A stretch of 19,297 bases of DNA from positions 1-19,297 of the forward strand of contig NZER01000463.1 in NCBI GenBank assembly GCA_002690445.1, read 5' to 3'. The DNA is from Candidatus Pacearchaeota archaeon (GTDB taxonomy: Archaea; Nanoarchaeota; Nanoarchaeia; Pacearchaeales; GW2011-AR1). Position numbers and translations under genes: made by a program. The notes under the pieces are model-generated. The model had not been told where the DNA came from, searched no databases, and saw only the letters and a program-made list of their open reading frames with translations. Numbering within the stretch: the stretch's first letter is position 1; each line of letters starts with the position of its first letter. Shown one piece after another: positions 6,093-13,555 of the stretch.

Positions 6093-6509
6093 ATGGTTCT
6101 TAGAGCCAGCCCGCCGCTCACCGACGATCCCCTGCTCAGAGACCCGAGGCGGGTTTACCACAAGATTCAGGGCGGGGGCGCGGTCATCAATGACTCCGAA
6201 CCCGACGCGAGGGACGGGGAAGAGATCCTGTGGCTGGCGCTGAAGGGGATAAGAGAAGGCGCCGACCCTCGGGCCGTCCTGGAGATCATGAGGAAGCGGT
6301 TCGGGCGCGCGGAGGTCATCGCGGCCATCTGCCGAGCCACGGGCCAGGAGGGTTTCCGCAAAGAGGTCGAAGCGCGAAGGGTTTACGAGATGGGGCACAT
6401 TCCGGCCAACCTTCGGGCCGAGAGCGTCGATGACCAGATTTGCCAGAACTGCCTTGAGCCGTTCTCAATCGACGGGACGCATTGCCCCCGGTGCAAGCAT
6501 AGGGCGTAG
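6093..6509 (+). CDS. Zinc-ribbon protein upstream of the portal
   Basis: The ATG at 6093 has AGAGAGG upstream and lies 12 nt after the previous stop. The product is 138 residues. The first 60 are acidic and loosely structured; residues about 60-110 form a helical region (WLALKGIREGADPRAVLEIM, then a basic helix). The C terminus carries a single zinc ribbon with C117-x2-C120 and C131-x2-C134. No catalytic site is evident. Such proteins often bind nucleic acid or another protein. The position just before the portal, 2 nt away, suggests a virion-assembly or late-regulatory job, but nothing in the sequence proves it. No signal peptide. Confidence 0.7.
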   Translation: MVLRASPPLTDDPLLRDPRRVYHKIQGGGAVINDSEPDARDGEEILWLALKGIREGADPRAVLEIMRKRFGRAEVIAAICRATGQEGFRKEVEARRVYEMGHIPANLRAESVDDQICQNCLEPFSIDGTHCPRCKHRA

Positions 6510-6511
6510 AG

Positions 6512-8500
6512 ATGGCTGACACAATCGACGAAGGCATCGTCGCCGACCAGGAAGAACTCCGCGTCCAACTGGAATCCCAGTTCAAGGCCGAATGGCATAA
6601 GCAGCGCCCGGCTCGGCGGATACAGAGCGAAGACTTCAAGTTCTTCCACGGCGACCCGGTGGCCGAATGGGGCCGGAAGAACCTGGCCGAAGCCAGGAAC
6701 AAGAACCAGCCCACGCTTGTTATCAACCGCATCATCAAACAGGTGCGGTCCGCCGACGGGTTTTTTGAAGAGAACCGCCAGGATATCGTCGTCCGCCCCC
6801 GCGCAGGCTCGGACCAAGCCCACGCCCTCTCGGTCTTGATCACCCTTCTCCTGAAGTTCGAGTCCGACCGGATCGCCCTCCAATGGCAAATGGGCGAGGC
6901 CCGCCGGGAAAGCGTCATCTGCGGCCGCGGATGGCTGAAGCCCTTCCTCGACCACTCCCAGGACCCGAGGGGCGCGCCGAATGTCGAATGGATCCCCTGG
7001 CACGAAATCCTCCTGGATTCACGGTCCAGGTTTCACGATCTTCGGGACGCGAAATACTTTTTCCACCACATGACGCTCTCCCCGTGGGAGGCGAAGAAGC
7101 GGTGGCCGGACAAGGGCGCGAAGATCGATGAGGCGCTTCAGGCGAAAGACCATCCCAATGACCCCGCGATTGGAGGCCACGGAAGGGGGATCTTCGACCT
7201 CCGGGAAGGGGATCCGGTTGACGGCTACCGGGAGCCAGAGGATGAAGGGGACATCTTCTTCGACCAGAAGACGAAACAGGTCCGGGTGATCGAGGCGTGG
7301 TATCGGGTCCCGACGAAGCGCGATTTCGCGTACTTCCCCGAGACCGGCGAGATGCGGAGGGTCGAGGGCCGCGAGGAGTTCGACCTTATAGAAGAAGCCG
7401 ATCCATCCGCGCTCTTCCTGGAAAACCACCCCACAACCGACGTTCGGACCGCCGTCCTGCTCCCCTTCATCAAGGACTTCCTGGAGAAAGACAAGCCGAC
7501 GCCGTTCGAGAAATGGCCCCTGACCGATATGCTCCCCCTCGTCAAATCCATCTGGGAAGAGGACGACGACGGAGACGGGAACCGGGTCGCCACCGGAATC
7601 GTCCGACACCTGAAGGACCCACAGCGGGAAACGAACAAGCGGCGGTCCCAGGCCATCGACCTGACGAGCAGGCTCAAGGGCGGGTACTTTCTCGAAGAGG
7701 GCTCCGTGAAGGACATCCCGAAGACCGAGAAGAATCTCTCCGAGACCGATTTCGTGCAGTTCGTCCGGGACATCAGCCAGGTGAAGCGGTTCGAGCCGTC
7801 GAACCTCCCCACGATCTTCGCCCAACTCGACGAACTGGCCCGGCGGGACTTCCATGATATCGCCTTCAACCCCGATCAACTGGGCCTCCCCACCAACGCT
7901 GAGAGCGGACGTGCGATCCTCGCCCGGGCTGCGGGGGGCCAACTCCAAATCGCCCGGCCGTTTGCGAACTACGTCATGACCATGACACTGACCGGGACGT
8001 GGATGGTGGGGATGATCCAGCAACTCTACACTGGGCCCCGCATCCTGAGCGTCACGAACGACGAGGGCAAGGACATCCTGCTGAGGCTGAACCAGCCGGA
8101 AGGGGAGGGCGGGCAGCCGGTCTCGTCGATCCAGAACCCGGACGGGACGCCGTTCCAAGACGAGGGGAACCCCGAAGAGCTCATGGAGGCCATCCGGGAC
8201 TTCAGGACGATGAACTTCCAGGTCATCGTCTCGACTTCTCCCTTCGCGCCCACGTCCCGCATGGCGGCGCTGGCGATGCTGGAGAGCATGTCCGAGCGGT
8301 ACGACATCCCCGCCGACATGCTCATCGAGGCCACCGACATCCCCGGGAAGCAGAAACTCCTTGGACGGTTGACGGGCCTGACCCCCAGCCAGCCGCGGGA
8401 CCCGAACCAGCAGGCGGAGAACGCGGCCATCGGCAGGAATACGCCCCAGCAAAACGCTCAGGGGGAGACCATCATCCCCGGACAGGGGGGAGGCGGGTGA
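6512..8500 (+). CDS. Portal protein (P22-like podoviral type)
   Basis: At 662 residues this is the largest gene and lies between TerL and the scaffold/capsid genes. Portals form the dodecameric ring at one capsid vertex through which DNA passes. The N-terminal third shows a pattern typical of P22-like portals: an early W/R-rich helix, FFHGDPVAEWGRKNLAEA, then QPTLVINRIIKQVRSADGFFEENRQDIVVRP, followed by a clip-like segment with WIPWHEILLDSRSRFHDLRDAKYFF. Late helices carry NKRRSQAIDLTSRLKGGYF. The C terminus is Gln/Gly-rich and flexible. The start at 6512 follows the previous stop by 2 nt. Its stop overlaps the next gene (GTGA). No single catalytic motif exists for portals, so the call rests on pattern, length and gene order. 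Confidence 0.88.
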   Translation: MADTIDEGIVADQEELRVQLESQFKAEWHKQRPARRIQSEDFKFFHGDPVAEWGRKNLAEARNKNQPTLVINRIIKQVRSADGFFEENRQDIVVRPRAGSDQAHALSVLITLLLKFESDRIALQWQMGEARRESVICGRGWLKPFLDHSQDPRGAPNVEWIPWHEILLDSRSRFHDLRDAKYFFHHMTLSPWEAKKRWPDKGAKIDEALQAKDHPNDPAIGGHGRGIFDLREGDPVDGYREPEDEGDIFFDQKTKQVRVIEAWYRVPTKRDFAYFPETGEMRRVEGREEFDLIEEADPSALFLENHPTTDVRTAVLLPFIKDFLEKDKPTPFEKWPLTDMLPLVKSIWEEDDDGDGNRVATGIVRHLKDPQRETNKRRSQAIDLTSRLKGGYFLEEGSVKDIPKTEKNLSETDFVQFVRDISQVKRFEPSNLPTIFAQLDELARRDFHDIAFNPDQLGLPTNAESGRAILARAAGGQLQIARPFANYVMTMTLTGTWMVGMIQQLYTGPRILSVTNDEGKDILLRLNQPEGEGGQPVSSIQNPDGTPFQDEGNPEELMEAIRDFRTMNFQVIVSTSPFAPTSRMAALAMLESMSERYDIPADMLIEATDIPGKQKLLGRLTGLTPSQPRDPNQQAENAAIGRNTPQQNAQGETIIPGQGGGG

Positions 8501-8790
8501 GCGAACTCGAAGCCACGATCCAGCAGTCCAGCGCGGGCGACCGTGAATACCGTGCTTGCCGGAAGCTCTTGGCGGCGGTGTTCCTCGACGCGGTGAATGA
8601 CCTACACCGGAAATGCGGCCGACTCAAAGATGAGGCTGAAGCGTGGATATTCGGGGCACAAGTAGATCCGAACACGGTGCGCCTGACGTTTGAAACCGCC
8701 TGCCAATTACTCGATTTCGACCCTGGCGACGTGCGGAAAAGGTTAAAAGAAAAGACCGGAAAGGGGGTTGACAGAATTTGGATCGTGTGA
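8497..8790 (+). CDS. Small conserved phage protein after the portal
   Basis: The GTG at 8497 overlaps the portal stop (GTGA) and has GGGGGAGG a few nt upstream; the frame is open further back inside the portal gene, but that part is a shadow. The 97-residue product has a helix with LAAVFLDAVNDLHRK, an EAEAWIFG segment, and a last part FETACQLLDFDPGDVRKRLKEK. This resembles a frequent small phage protein whose core reads AVLEDAI...EAEEWI...F.CE.LGLDP..IR. The end looks like a helix-turn-helix-type unit, so DNA or RNA binding is possible. No function is established to my knowledge. The putative promoter at 8768 lies within its final codons, so this gene closes the terminase-portal unit. Confidence 0.65.
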   Translation: MSELEATIQQSSAGDREYRACRKLLAAVFLDAVNDLHRKCGRLKDEAEAWIFGAQVDPNTVRLTFETACQLLDFDPGDVRKRLKEKTGKGVDRIWIV

Positions 8791-8796
8791 TAGACA
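8768..8796 (+). promoter_or_regulatory. Putative promoter before the capsid block, with GTGTG palindrome
   Basis: TTGACA (8768-8773) is a perfect -35 hexamer. A 17-bp spacer leads to TAGACA (8791-8796) with TG at 8788-8789, an extended -10 arrangement. The -10 is weak. GTGTG (8785-8789)-N5-CACAC (8795-8799) is a perfect palindrome across the -10 and could be an operator. The GGGGTTGAC-N12-GTGTGA layout is identical in spacing to that at 373-399. Transcription would begin near 8803, after the stop of the preceding gene, and would run into the structured leader ahead of the scaffold gene. Confidence 0.45.
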
Positions 8797-8802
8797 CACG
8801 GG

Positions 8803-8885
8803 CGACGATGACTGAAGAGCCTCGCGGTTGATCGCCGCGGAGGTGCTGAGGCTAAGCCACTCGGGGTAACGCGGGCGGCTTTTTT
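8803..8885 (+). ncRNA. Structured leader or small RNA candidate
   Basis: Downstream of the putative promoter lies RNA that can fold. CCTCGCGG (8820-8827) pairs with CCGC(G)GAGG (8835-8843, one bulged G). AGCCTC (8818-8823) can instead pair with GAGGCT (8848-8853). AGCC (8855-8858) can pair with GGCT (8877-8880), directly before a run of six T and CTT (8880-8888). The last piece would act as a weak terminator, giving an RNA of about 83 nt, or a longer one of about 140 nt ending at the strong terminator. An 8-codon frame with stop (8808-8831) lies in it but has no clear ribosome site. It could be an attenuating leader or an independent small RNA. Confidence 0.3.
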
Positions 8886-8900
8886 CTTGGCGAAGGACGT

Positions 8901-8944
8901 GGGGGCCGCTCGGGGCCGAGTACCTGGGGCGGCCCCCTTTCTTT
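8901..8944 (+). terminator. Strong intrinsic terminator before the scaffold gene
   Basis: GGGGGCCGC (8901-8909) pairs perfectly with GCGGCCCCC (8929-8937), a 9-bp GC stem with a 19-nt loop, followed by TTTCTTT (8938-8944). The loop sequence can itself form a small CTCG-GGGC-CGAG hairpin (8909-8920). The T tract runs up to the ribosome site of the next gene (GGAG at 8948-8951), so transcripts of the capsid genes must read through it or start elsewhere. Confidence 0.75.
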
Positions 8945-8957
8945 ATTGGAGACGGCA

Positions 8958-9815
8958 ATGGCCGGGATGCAGGACGCGATATTGGACACGGAAGAGAAGG
9001 TTGAGACCCCTCCCGAGGGAACTCCCCCCGAAGAGAGCGCCGCGCCGGTCCAGTCGGGCATGTTCTCCGGGGCCGAGGAATTCCCGGAAGAGGCCTCGCC
9101 CGAGAGCGGCGAGGCCGCTCCTGAGCCGGAAGCCAAGACCGAGGCCGGAGAGGAAACGCCTCCCGAGACCCCTGAGTCGGAGACGCCCGCGCCCGATGCC
9201 CCGCCCGCAACGCCTGAGCCTGGGCCTCTCGAATCCGACCTCAAGGAACACCAGAAAGAATTCGCGCCCGATGCCCCGACGCTCGGGATCGACTGGGCGG
9301 CCATCGGCGTCAGCGAGACCGACCAGCAGATCGCCGAAGAAAGCGTCCTGATCCACGTCAACACCGTTGTGATGAACCGCTTGGTGGCATCCGCGAAGGA
9401 CATCCATGACGGCAAGGACGGCGATCCCGACTACGACACGGCTCTCACCGAGTCCGGGGTTTACACGAAGTCGGAGAACGACCCCGCCCTCGCCGCCTGG
9501 CTGATGAAGGCGCAGAACCCGCCCGAGCGGGCCTACAAGTACGCTCTCGAACTCCTGAAGAAAAACGCTCCCGCTCCCGACCCGCCGAAAGCCGAGGTGA
9601 ACGGTAACGGAGCGTCACCCCCCCCGAAGCCTGCCGCGCCTCCTCCCCCCGCCAAGGAAAATTCAGGTCTCAACGGGATGAGGGGAAACGGCGTCGGCTC
9701 GGATACCGGCGGCTACACGATTAAGTCGCTCGTTGAAATGCCCATCGCGGAATACGCGAAGGTGCCTGCAAGCGTCAAGCAGGCTGCCCTCCAGGAACGC
9801 CTTCGAAGGGAATGA
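8958..9815 (+). CDS. Capsid scaffolding protein (probable)
   Basis: The ATG at 8958 has GGAG 6 nt upstream; a TTG 12 nt earlier is part of the ribosome site and is rejected. The 285-residue product directly precedes the major capsid gene, the normal place of a scaffold that guides prohead assembly and then leaves. Residues about 10-100 are a disordered, very acidic Glu/Pro/Ala-rich tract. A helical middle (about 115-205) follows, ending in a helix AYKYALELLKKN, then a Pro-rich linker and a small basic C-terminal helix of the kind that docks on coat protein (about 250-285, with KVPASVKQAALQERLRRE). No protease motif is visible. Sequence composition and gene order support the call; no clear homology was recognised. 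Confidence 0.75.
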   Translation: MAGMQDAILDTEEKVETPPEGTPPEESAAPVQSGMFSGAEEFPEEASPESGEAAPEPEAKTEAGEETPPETPESETPAPDAPPATPEPGPLESDLKEHQKEFAPDAPTLGIDWAAIGVSETDQQIAEESVLIHVNTVVMNRLVASAKDIHDGKDGDPDYDTALTESGVYTKSENDPALAAWLMKAQNPPERAYKYALELLKKNAPAPDPPKAEVNGNGASPPPKPAAPPPPAKENSGLNGMRGNGVGSDTGGYTIKSLVEMPIAEYAKVPASVKQAALQERLRRE

Positions 9816-9818
9816 AAA

Positions 9819-10808
9819 ATGGCTGATTGGAACATTGCGACCGGCGACGCCGAAACCGACAAGCTCCTGAGCAAAGACATCATCATCGAGGCCCCGGAGG
9901 ATATCTTCTGGAACGCCTACATGGGCAAAGGGGCCAACAACGTGATCCAGGTGGACATGCGGCTCGGCAAGGCCAAGGGGGATCAGGTCACGATCTTCCA
10001 GGCCAGGAAGCTGTCAAGCGCCGGGACCAGCGGGAGCGGGACGCTCGAAGGCGCGGAAGAGACCCCCAACACCAACGACGATGCGGTCGTGATCGACCAG
10101 ATCCGGCACGGCGTCAAACTCGGTGGAAAGCTGGACGAGCAGCGGGCCATCTACGACATGCGGATGACCGCCAAGGAACTCCTGAAAATCTGGCTGGCCG
10201 AGAACATCGACAGCCAAATCTTCACCGACATCCTGTCCTCGCCGACGCGGGTGCTCTACCAGGGCACGGCGACCTCGACAGGGACGCTCGCTTCCACCGA
10301 CCTTTTCGACACCAACCTCTTGACCAAGGCCAGCACCCTGGCCGGGAAGCTCGCGCCGAAGATTCTGCCCATCAAGCACAGAGGGATGAATGTCTTCGTC
10401 GCGGTCATGGGGCCGGACTCGATCTACGACATGAAGATCGAGAGCGCGGTCTGGACCCAGATGCAGCAGCTCGCCAGGAACCGCGGGCCCGACAACCCGA
10501 TGTTCACCGGCTCCCTGGGAATGAGCGACCGGGTTCTGATCAACTCCCACAACCTCGTTTCCACGACCACCAACTGGGGGGCCGGCTCGAACCTGAACGG
10601 GATCAACAACATCTTCTGCGGCCGCCAGGCAGGGTACTTTGCCTGGGCGCGGCTCCCCTTCTTCGTCACCAAGGAATTCGATTACGGTGACAAGCTGGGC
10701 TTCGCCGTCGGCTCCATGCACGGCCACACGAAGGTCGTCTTCGACTCCGAGGACAGCGCGGTCATCATGCTCCGGGCCACCAGAACCAACGTCGCGGAGC
10801 AGAGCTAA
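9819..10808 (+). CDS. Major capsid protein, N4-gp56-like family
   Basis: The 329-residue product follows the scaffold by 3 nt. Residues about 45-110 match the coat family I know as N4-gp56/DUF4043: a VIQVDMRLGKAKGDQVTIF strand pair, then SSAGTSGSGTLEGAEE, then VVIDQIRHGVKLGGKLDEQRAIYD, and a long spine-type helix ending in LLKIWLAENID. A later segment, PIKHRGMNVFVAVM, fits the next core strand. The C-terminal part keeps strand-rich domains (ITHN-type loops not seen) and ends with VVFDSEDSAVIMLRATR. This HK97-fold family forms the icosahedral shell. The start has an AAGGGAATG context. No other coat candidate is present. Confidence is high because family pattern and gene order agree. Confidence 0.9.
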   Translation: MADWNIATGDAETDKLLSKDIIIEAPEDIFWNAYMGKGANNVIQVDMRLGKAKGDQVTIFQARKLSSAGTSGSGTLEGAEETPNTNDDAVVIDQIRHGVKLGGKLDEQRAIYDMRMTAKELLKIWLAENIDSQIFTDILSSPTRVLYQGTATSTGTLASTDLFDTNLLTKASTLAGKLAPKILPIKHRGMNVFVAVMGPDSIYDMKIESAVWTQMQQLARNRGPDNPMFTGSLGMSDRVLINSHNLVSTTTNWGAGSNLNGINNIFCGRQAGYFAWARLPFFVTKEFDYGDKLGFAVGSMHGHTKVVFDSEDSAVIMLRATRTNVAEQS

Positions 10809-10809
10809 A

Positions 10810-11340
10810 ATGTCTCAAGCGAGATTCAGGACGTTCCATTCCCGGGCCAAGTCGCAGCCCCCGAAGGAGGTTGCACCGGCAACGGAGACCGTTATCAAGG
10901 GCGAGGGCGAGACCGAGGAAATCAGCGAGGTTTCCATCGGCTCGGACTTCGAGCCGTACACGCCGGGCGTCGTCTACTACCTGGGCCAACGCCCGAACAA
11001 GACGGAAGAGATGCCCGGGACGTTCGACCCCGAGGACGGCTTCTACACGGTCGAGGACAGCATGGAGAGTTACGTCTTCGACCGGATCGACAAGGACGGG
11101 CGGCGGTGGGTGCTCTGCAACCATCCCGGCCACCTGATTGCCTTCGCAATGCTCACCGACGGTGACGGCCAGCACGAGTACGAGGTCGCCGCATCCACAA
11201 GGAAGGCGTTCAGCAAAAAGATTTCCGCCTTCTCCGTCCGCCACCGGACCACGGTCGATGAGCGGGGACGGGTTTCCTTCCAAGACAAGACGGACGTTCA
11301 GAGCATGGACGAGGCGTCTGTCGCTGAACTGGTGGGGTGA
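10810..11340 (+). CDS. Unidentified protein after the coat gene
   Basis: The ATG at 10810 follows the coat stop by one base; the frame is open further back inside the coat gene, but that part has shadow-type composition. The product is 176 residues. Residues about 8-40 are charged and flexible with a Glu-rich tract; residues about 45-115 carry a beta-rich unit with GVVYYLGQRPNKTEEMPG, FYTVEDSMESYVFDRI and RRWVLCNHPGHLIAFAML; the end is basic then acidic. There is one Cys and no recognisable catalytic motif. Position suggests a capsid decoration, completion or head-associated protein, but I do not recognise the family and the ribosome site is weak. Confidence 0.65.
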   Translation: MSQARFRTFHSRAKSQPPKEVAPATETVIKGEGETEEISEVSIGSDFEPYTPGVVYYLGQRPNKTEEMPGTFDPEDGFYTVEDSMESYVFDRIDKDGRRWVLCNHPGHLIAFAMLTDGDGQHEYEVAASTRKAFSKKISAFSVRHRTTVDERGRVSFQDKTDVQSMDEASVAELVG

Positions 11341-11343
11341 GAA

Positions 11344-11565
11344 ATGGGCAGTCCTCCTGAACCGAAATACTCGTCTCAGTGCGCCATAGACCCCACGGCG
11401 CTGTTCGCCATCATCATCCTGATGTGCCAGAAGATCCAGGACCTTTTCGAGAAACTGGACGCGGACGGCGGCATCACGGACACCGACTACGAATCCACCC
11501 TCGGCTTCGACGCCGGGGATATCCAGACACGGACTTCGACCGTGGGAAGGGGAGTGTTGCTGTGA
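11344..11565 (+). CDS. Small unidentified protein
   Basis: The ATG at 11344 has a GGGGTGAGAA ribosome-site context 3 nt after the preceding stop. The 73-residue product has a short hydrophobic helix (about residues 16-28, LFAIIILMC) followed by an amphipathic acidic helix and a Gly/Asp turn (GGITDTDY). The helix is short for a confident membrane segment. It may be a small head-tail or membrane-linked protein. Its stop overlaps the next start (TGATG). The family is not recognised. Confidence 0.5.
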   Translation: MGSPPEPKYSSQCAIDPTALFAIIILMCQKIQDLFEKLDADGGITDTDYESTLGFDAGDIQTRTSTVGRGVLL

Positions 11566-12356
11566 TGAAATTCCTGAAAAGGTTCCTGAAGGGCACGCTC
11601 GCCGCAACCGCTCTCCTGTCCATCCTCCTGCTCCCGGTTCTCACGGCGCAGGCGGCGCATCGTTATCCGTGGCACATCACGGTCTACAACGAAGACGGCG
11701 AAGCCATCACGTCCAATATCACCATGTACGTGGTGGCGGTCGGGACCGAAGTCTCGTCGGATGCTGTCTACGCGAACGAGCAGACGGACACCATCAAAGA
11801 CAACCCGATGACGCCGGACTCCAACGGGCTGTTCCGGTTCCATGCGACGACCGATACCACCGCTTTCGATGTCATCGTCTGGGGGGATGACACGACCGGT
11901 GACGGCGCGTTCTGGGCCCGCCGGGCCTCCATGACCCGGTTCGAGCGTCGGATCAATGTCACGCAGTTCTCGGGCCGCAGGCATCTCGTCCTTTCGGTCG
12001 ATGAGGGGTTACAGATAGCAGAGGGCACCGAATTCGACAGCACCTTTGACCTCCCCGACAACGCCCTCATCCATCACGCCTGGATCGAGACCGGGCCGAC
12101 GGCGAACACCGGCGCCACCATCGATGTCGGGATACTCTCCAGCGAAACCAACGGGGACGCCAACGGCTTCTGCGCCGCGACTGCGGTGGCGACCGCGAGC
12201 GCCTGGACCCGGTGCTCAGGCGCTCTCCTCGGAAGCGAGGGGGTTCCCTACCACATCCTGACCACGAACGGGAACTCGGTCTCCTTCACTCTGGTCGAGG
12301 GACGTTCATCGGCGGTGAAGGTCCACTTCCTCTACGAAGAGATCGGCAACAAGTAA
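11565..12356 (+). CDS. Secreted beta-rich phage protein of unknown role
   Basis: The ATG at 11565 overlaps the previous stop (TGATG) and gives 263 residues; the frame is open back to 11379 but the added part has no sense of a domain. Residues 1-30 form a Sec signal: a KFLKRFLK basic start, a long hydrophobic core, and AQA before Ala31. The mature protein begins with HITVYNEDGEAITSNITMYVV, a beta-sandwich-like fibre or collar segment, followed by PDSNGLFRFHATTDTTAFDVIVWGDD and a second half with a FDLPDNALIHHAWIETG unit and two Cys (in GFCAAT and TRCSG) that may pair. Gene order suggests a virion or tail role, but the signal argues for export. N terminus similar to the gene at 4747. Confidence 0.7.
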   Translation: MKFLKRFLKGTLAATALLSILLLPVLTAQAAHRYPWHITVYNEDGEAITSNITMYVVAVGTEVSSDAVYANEQTDTIKDNPMTPDSNGLFRFHATTDTTAFDVIVWGDDTTGDGAFWARRASMTRFERRINVTQFSGRRHLVLSVDEGLQIAEGTEFDSTFDLPDNALIHHAWIETGPTANTGATIDVGILSSETNGDANGFCAATAVATASAWTRCSGALLGSEGVPYHILTTNGNSVSFTLVEGRSSAVKVHFLYEEIGNK

Positions 12357-12367
12357 GGAGACAGCAC

Positions 12368-13555
12368 TTGTGGGCGGCGCTCATCATCATCTCCGCTTTC
12401 CTCGTCCTTCCCCCGACGTTCTACTTCTGGGGCGTGGGAGAGTCGCGCACCGTCCTGCTCATCTCCTTTGCCCTCGTTGGCACCTCGACATACTCCCTCC
12501 TTTCTAGGGCCTCTCAGCCCACCGGAGCCTTGTCCAGTCCTGGTCGTCCCTCCTGCTGGGCGGGGCTCCTTGTGGTTTGGCTGACGGTCTCCTGGTGGCT
12601 CACCCTTCACCGCGCGGGCCACGGCAAGGGCGTCCTGCTTATGATCGGGTGCGGCCTCCTCCTGCTCTACGGGATGCCGTTCCGGGTCAAGGGGCTGGAC
12701 TGGGCGCTCTGGGCGGCGCTCATCCTTCAGGCGGGGCTGGTCGCTTGGCAGATGGTCGGGAGAGACCCGATCTCCTTTGTCGCCGGCGGGACGAACATCA
12801 CCGTCAACCGGAGCGACCTGGCGAACATCGACATCGTTCATTACGCATGGGGGAGCCTGTTGAACACGGGCCGGACAGCGGCGTGGGCGGCTCTTGTACT
12901 GCCAGTGGCAGCCCTCAGTAAGCGTCTCCCGGCCTGGGCGCGGGTATCCGGTCTCCTGGCCGGACTCTTCGTCCTAGACGCCATGGGAAGCATCCTGGGG
13001 TATCTGGCCGCGGCCTTCGCCCTTGGCGCGTACCTGTACCACCGGCGGATAGTGTCGGGCCGAACGGCCATCATCCTGTGCGGCGTGTTCCTCTTCACCT
13101 TCTCCGTCCTGGCGTTCCAGCACGGGGAGACGGCCCAACGGCGCGTCCAGGTGTGGAAAGCGGCGGTCTGGTGGATGCAGCACAGTCGGCCGAACGAGTG
13201 GGTCTTCGGCAAGGGCTTGGGCGGCTTCGCGGAGTTGGACATCCGGGACCCCGAGCACCCGAAGAAGTTCATCGTCTGGAAGAAGGCCCACAACGAATTT
13301 GTGCAGCTTGGGGTGGAGGCCGGGGCCGTTGCCCTGGCTCTGTTCCTGGGCCTCTGGATCGCCTCGTTCCGCACGGCGGCGCGGGCGCGGGACGGGGGTG
13401 TGACGTTGGCTTCACTGGCGGCCCTGGCGGTCATCGCCTCCGGCCATTTTCCGTTTCGGGAACCGACGCTGGCGATTCTCAGCCTGAGCGTGCTGGCGCG
13501 GGTCCTTTCATGGGAGCACCTGACATGCCCGAAGACAGCCGCGATATCGGTATGA
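12368..13555 (+). CDS. O-antigen polymerase/ligase-like membrane protein (Wzy/WaaL superfamily)
   Basis: The TTG at 12368 is chosen because AGGAG (12356-12360) lies 7 nt upstream and because the frame upstream is a shadow of the preceding gene. The 395-residue product has about ten to twelve hydrophobic segments (first ones near residues 3-21, 28-45, 64-80, 88-105 and 112-131). Between late segments there is a large hydrophilic loop with RRVQVWKAAVWWM, GKGLGGF (from Gly281) and HNEFVQLGVEAG (His308), the pattern of the periplasmic loop of the O-antigen ligase/polymerase family. These inner-membrane enzymes join lipid-linked glycan units or attach them to lipid A-core. In phages, Wzy-type genes change the host O antigen (as in seroconverting phages). 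Here it lies inside the structural operon and its tail overlaps the next gene by 31 nt. Polymerase and ligase cannot be told apart by eye. Confidence 0.82.
   Translation: MWAALIIISAFLVLPPTFYFWGVGESRTVLLISFALVGTSTYSLLSRASQPTGALSSPGRPSCWAGLLVVWLTVSWWLTLHRAGHGKGVLLMIGCGLLLLYGMPFRVKGLDWALWAALILQAGLVAWQMVGRDPISFVAGGTNITVNRSDLANIDIVHYAWGSLLNTGRTAAWAALVLPVAALSKRLPAWARVSGLLAGLFVLDAMGSILGYLAAAFALGAYLYHRRIVSGRTAIILCGVFLFTFSVLAFQHGETAQRRVQVWKAAVWWMQHSRPNEWVFGKGLGGFAELDIRDPEHPKKFIVWKKAHNEFVQLGVEAGAVALALFLGLWIASFRTAARARDGGVTLASLAALAVIASGHFPFREPTLAILSLSVLARVLSWEHLTCPKTAAISV

Noticed and set aside
7019..8452. 477-codon open frame on the - strand across the portal gene
   Set aside because: It mirrors the portal codons; composition is Arg/Gly/Val/Leu-rich without domains and no ribosome site was evident.
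9827..10690. 287-codon + frame inside the coat gene
   Set aside because: It is a shifted reading of the coat gene with Arg/Gly/His-rich shadow composition.
12212..12367. Upstream extension of the Wzy-like gene
   Set aside because: The extra 52 codons overlap the secreted gene in another frame, are Arg/Gly-rich, and the AGGAG before the TTG at 12368 gives a better start.
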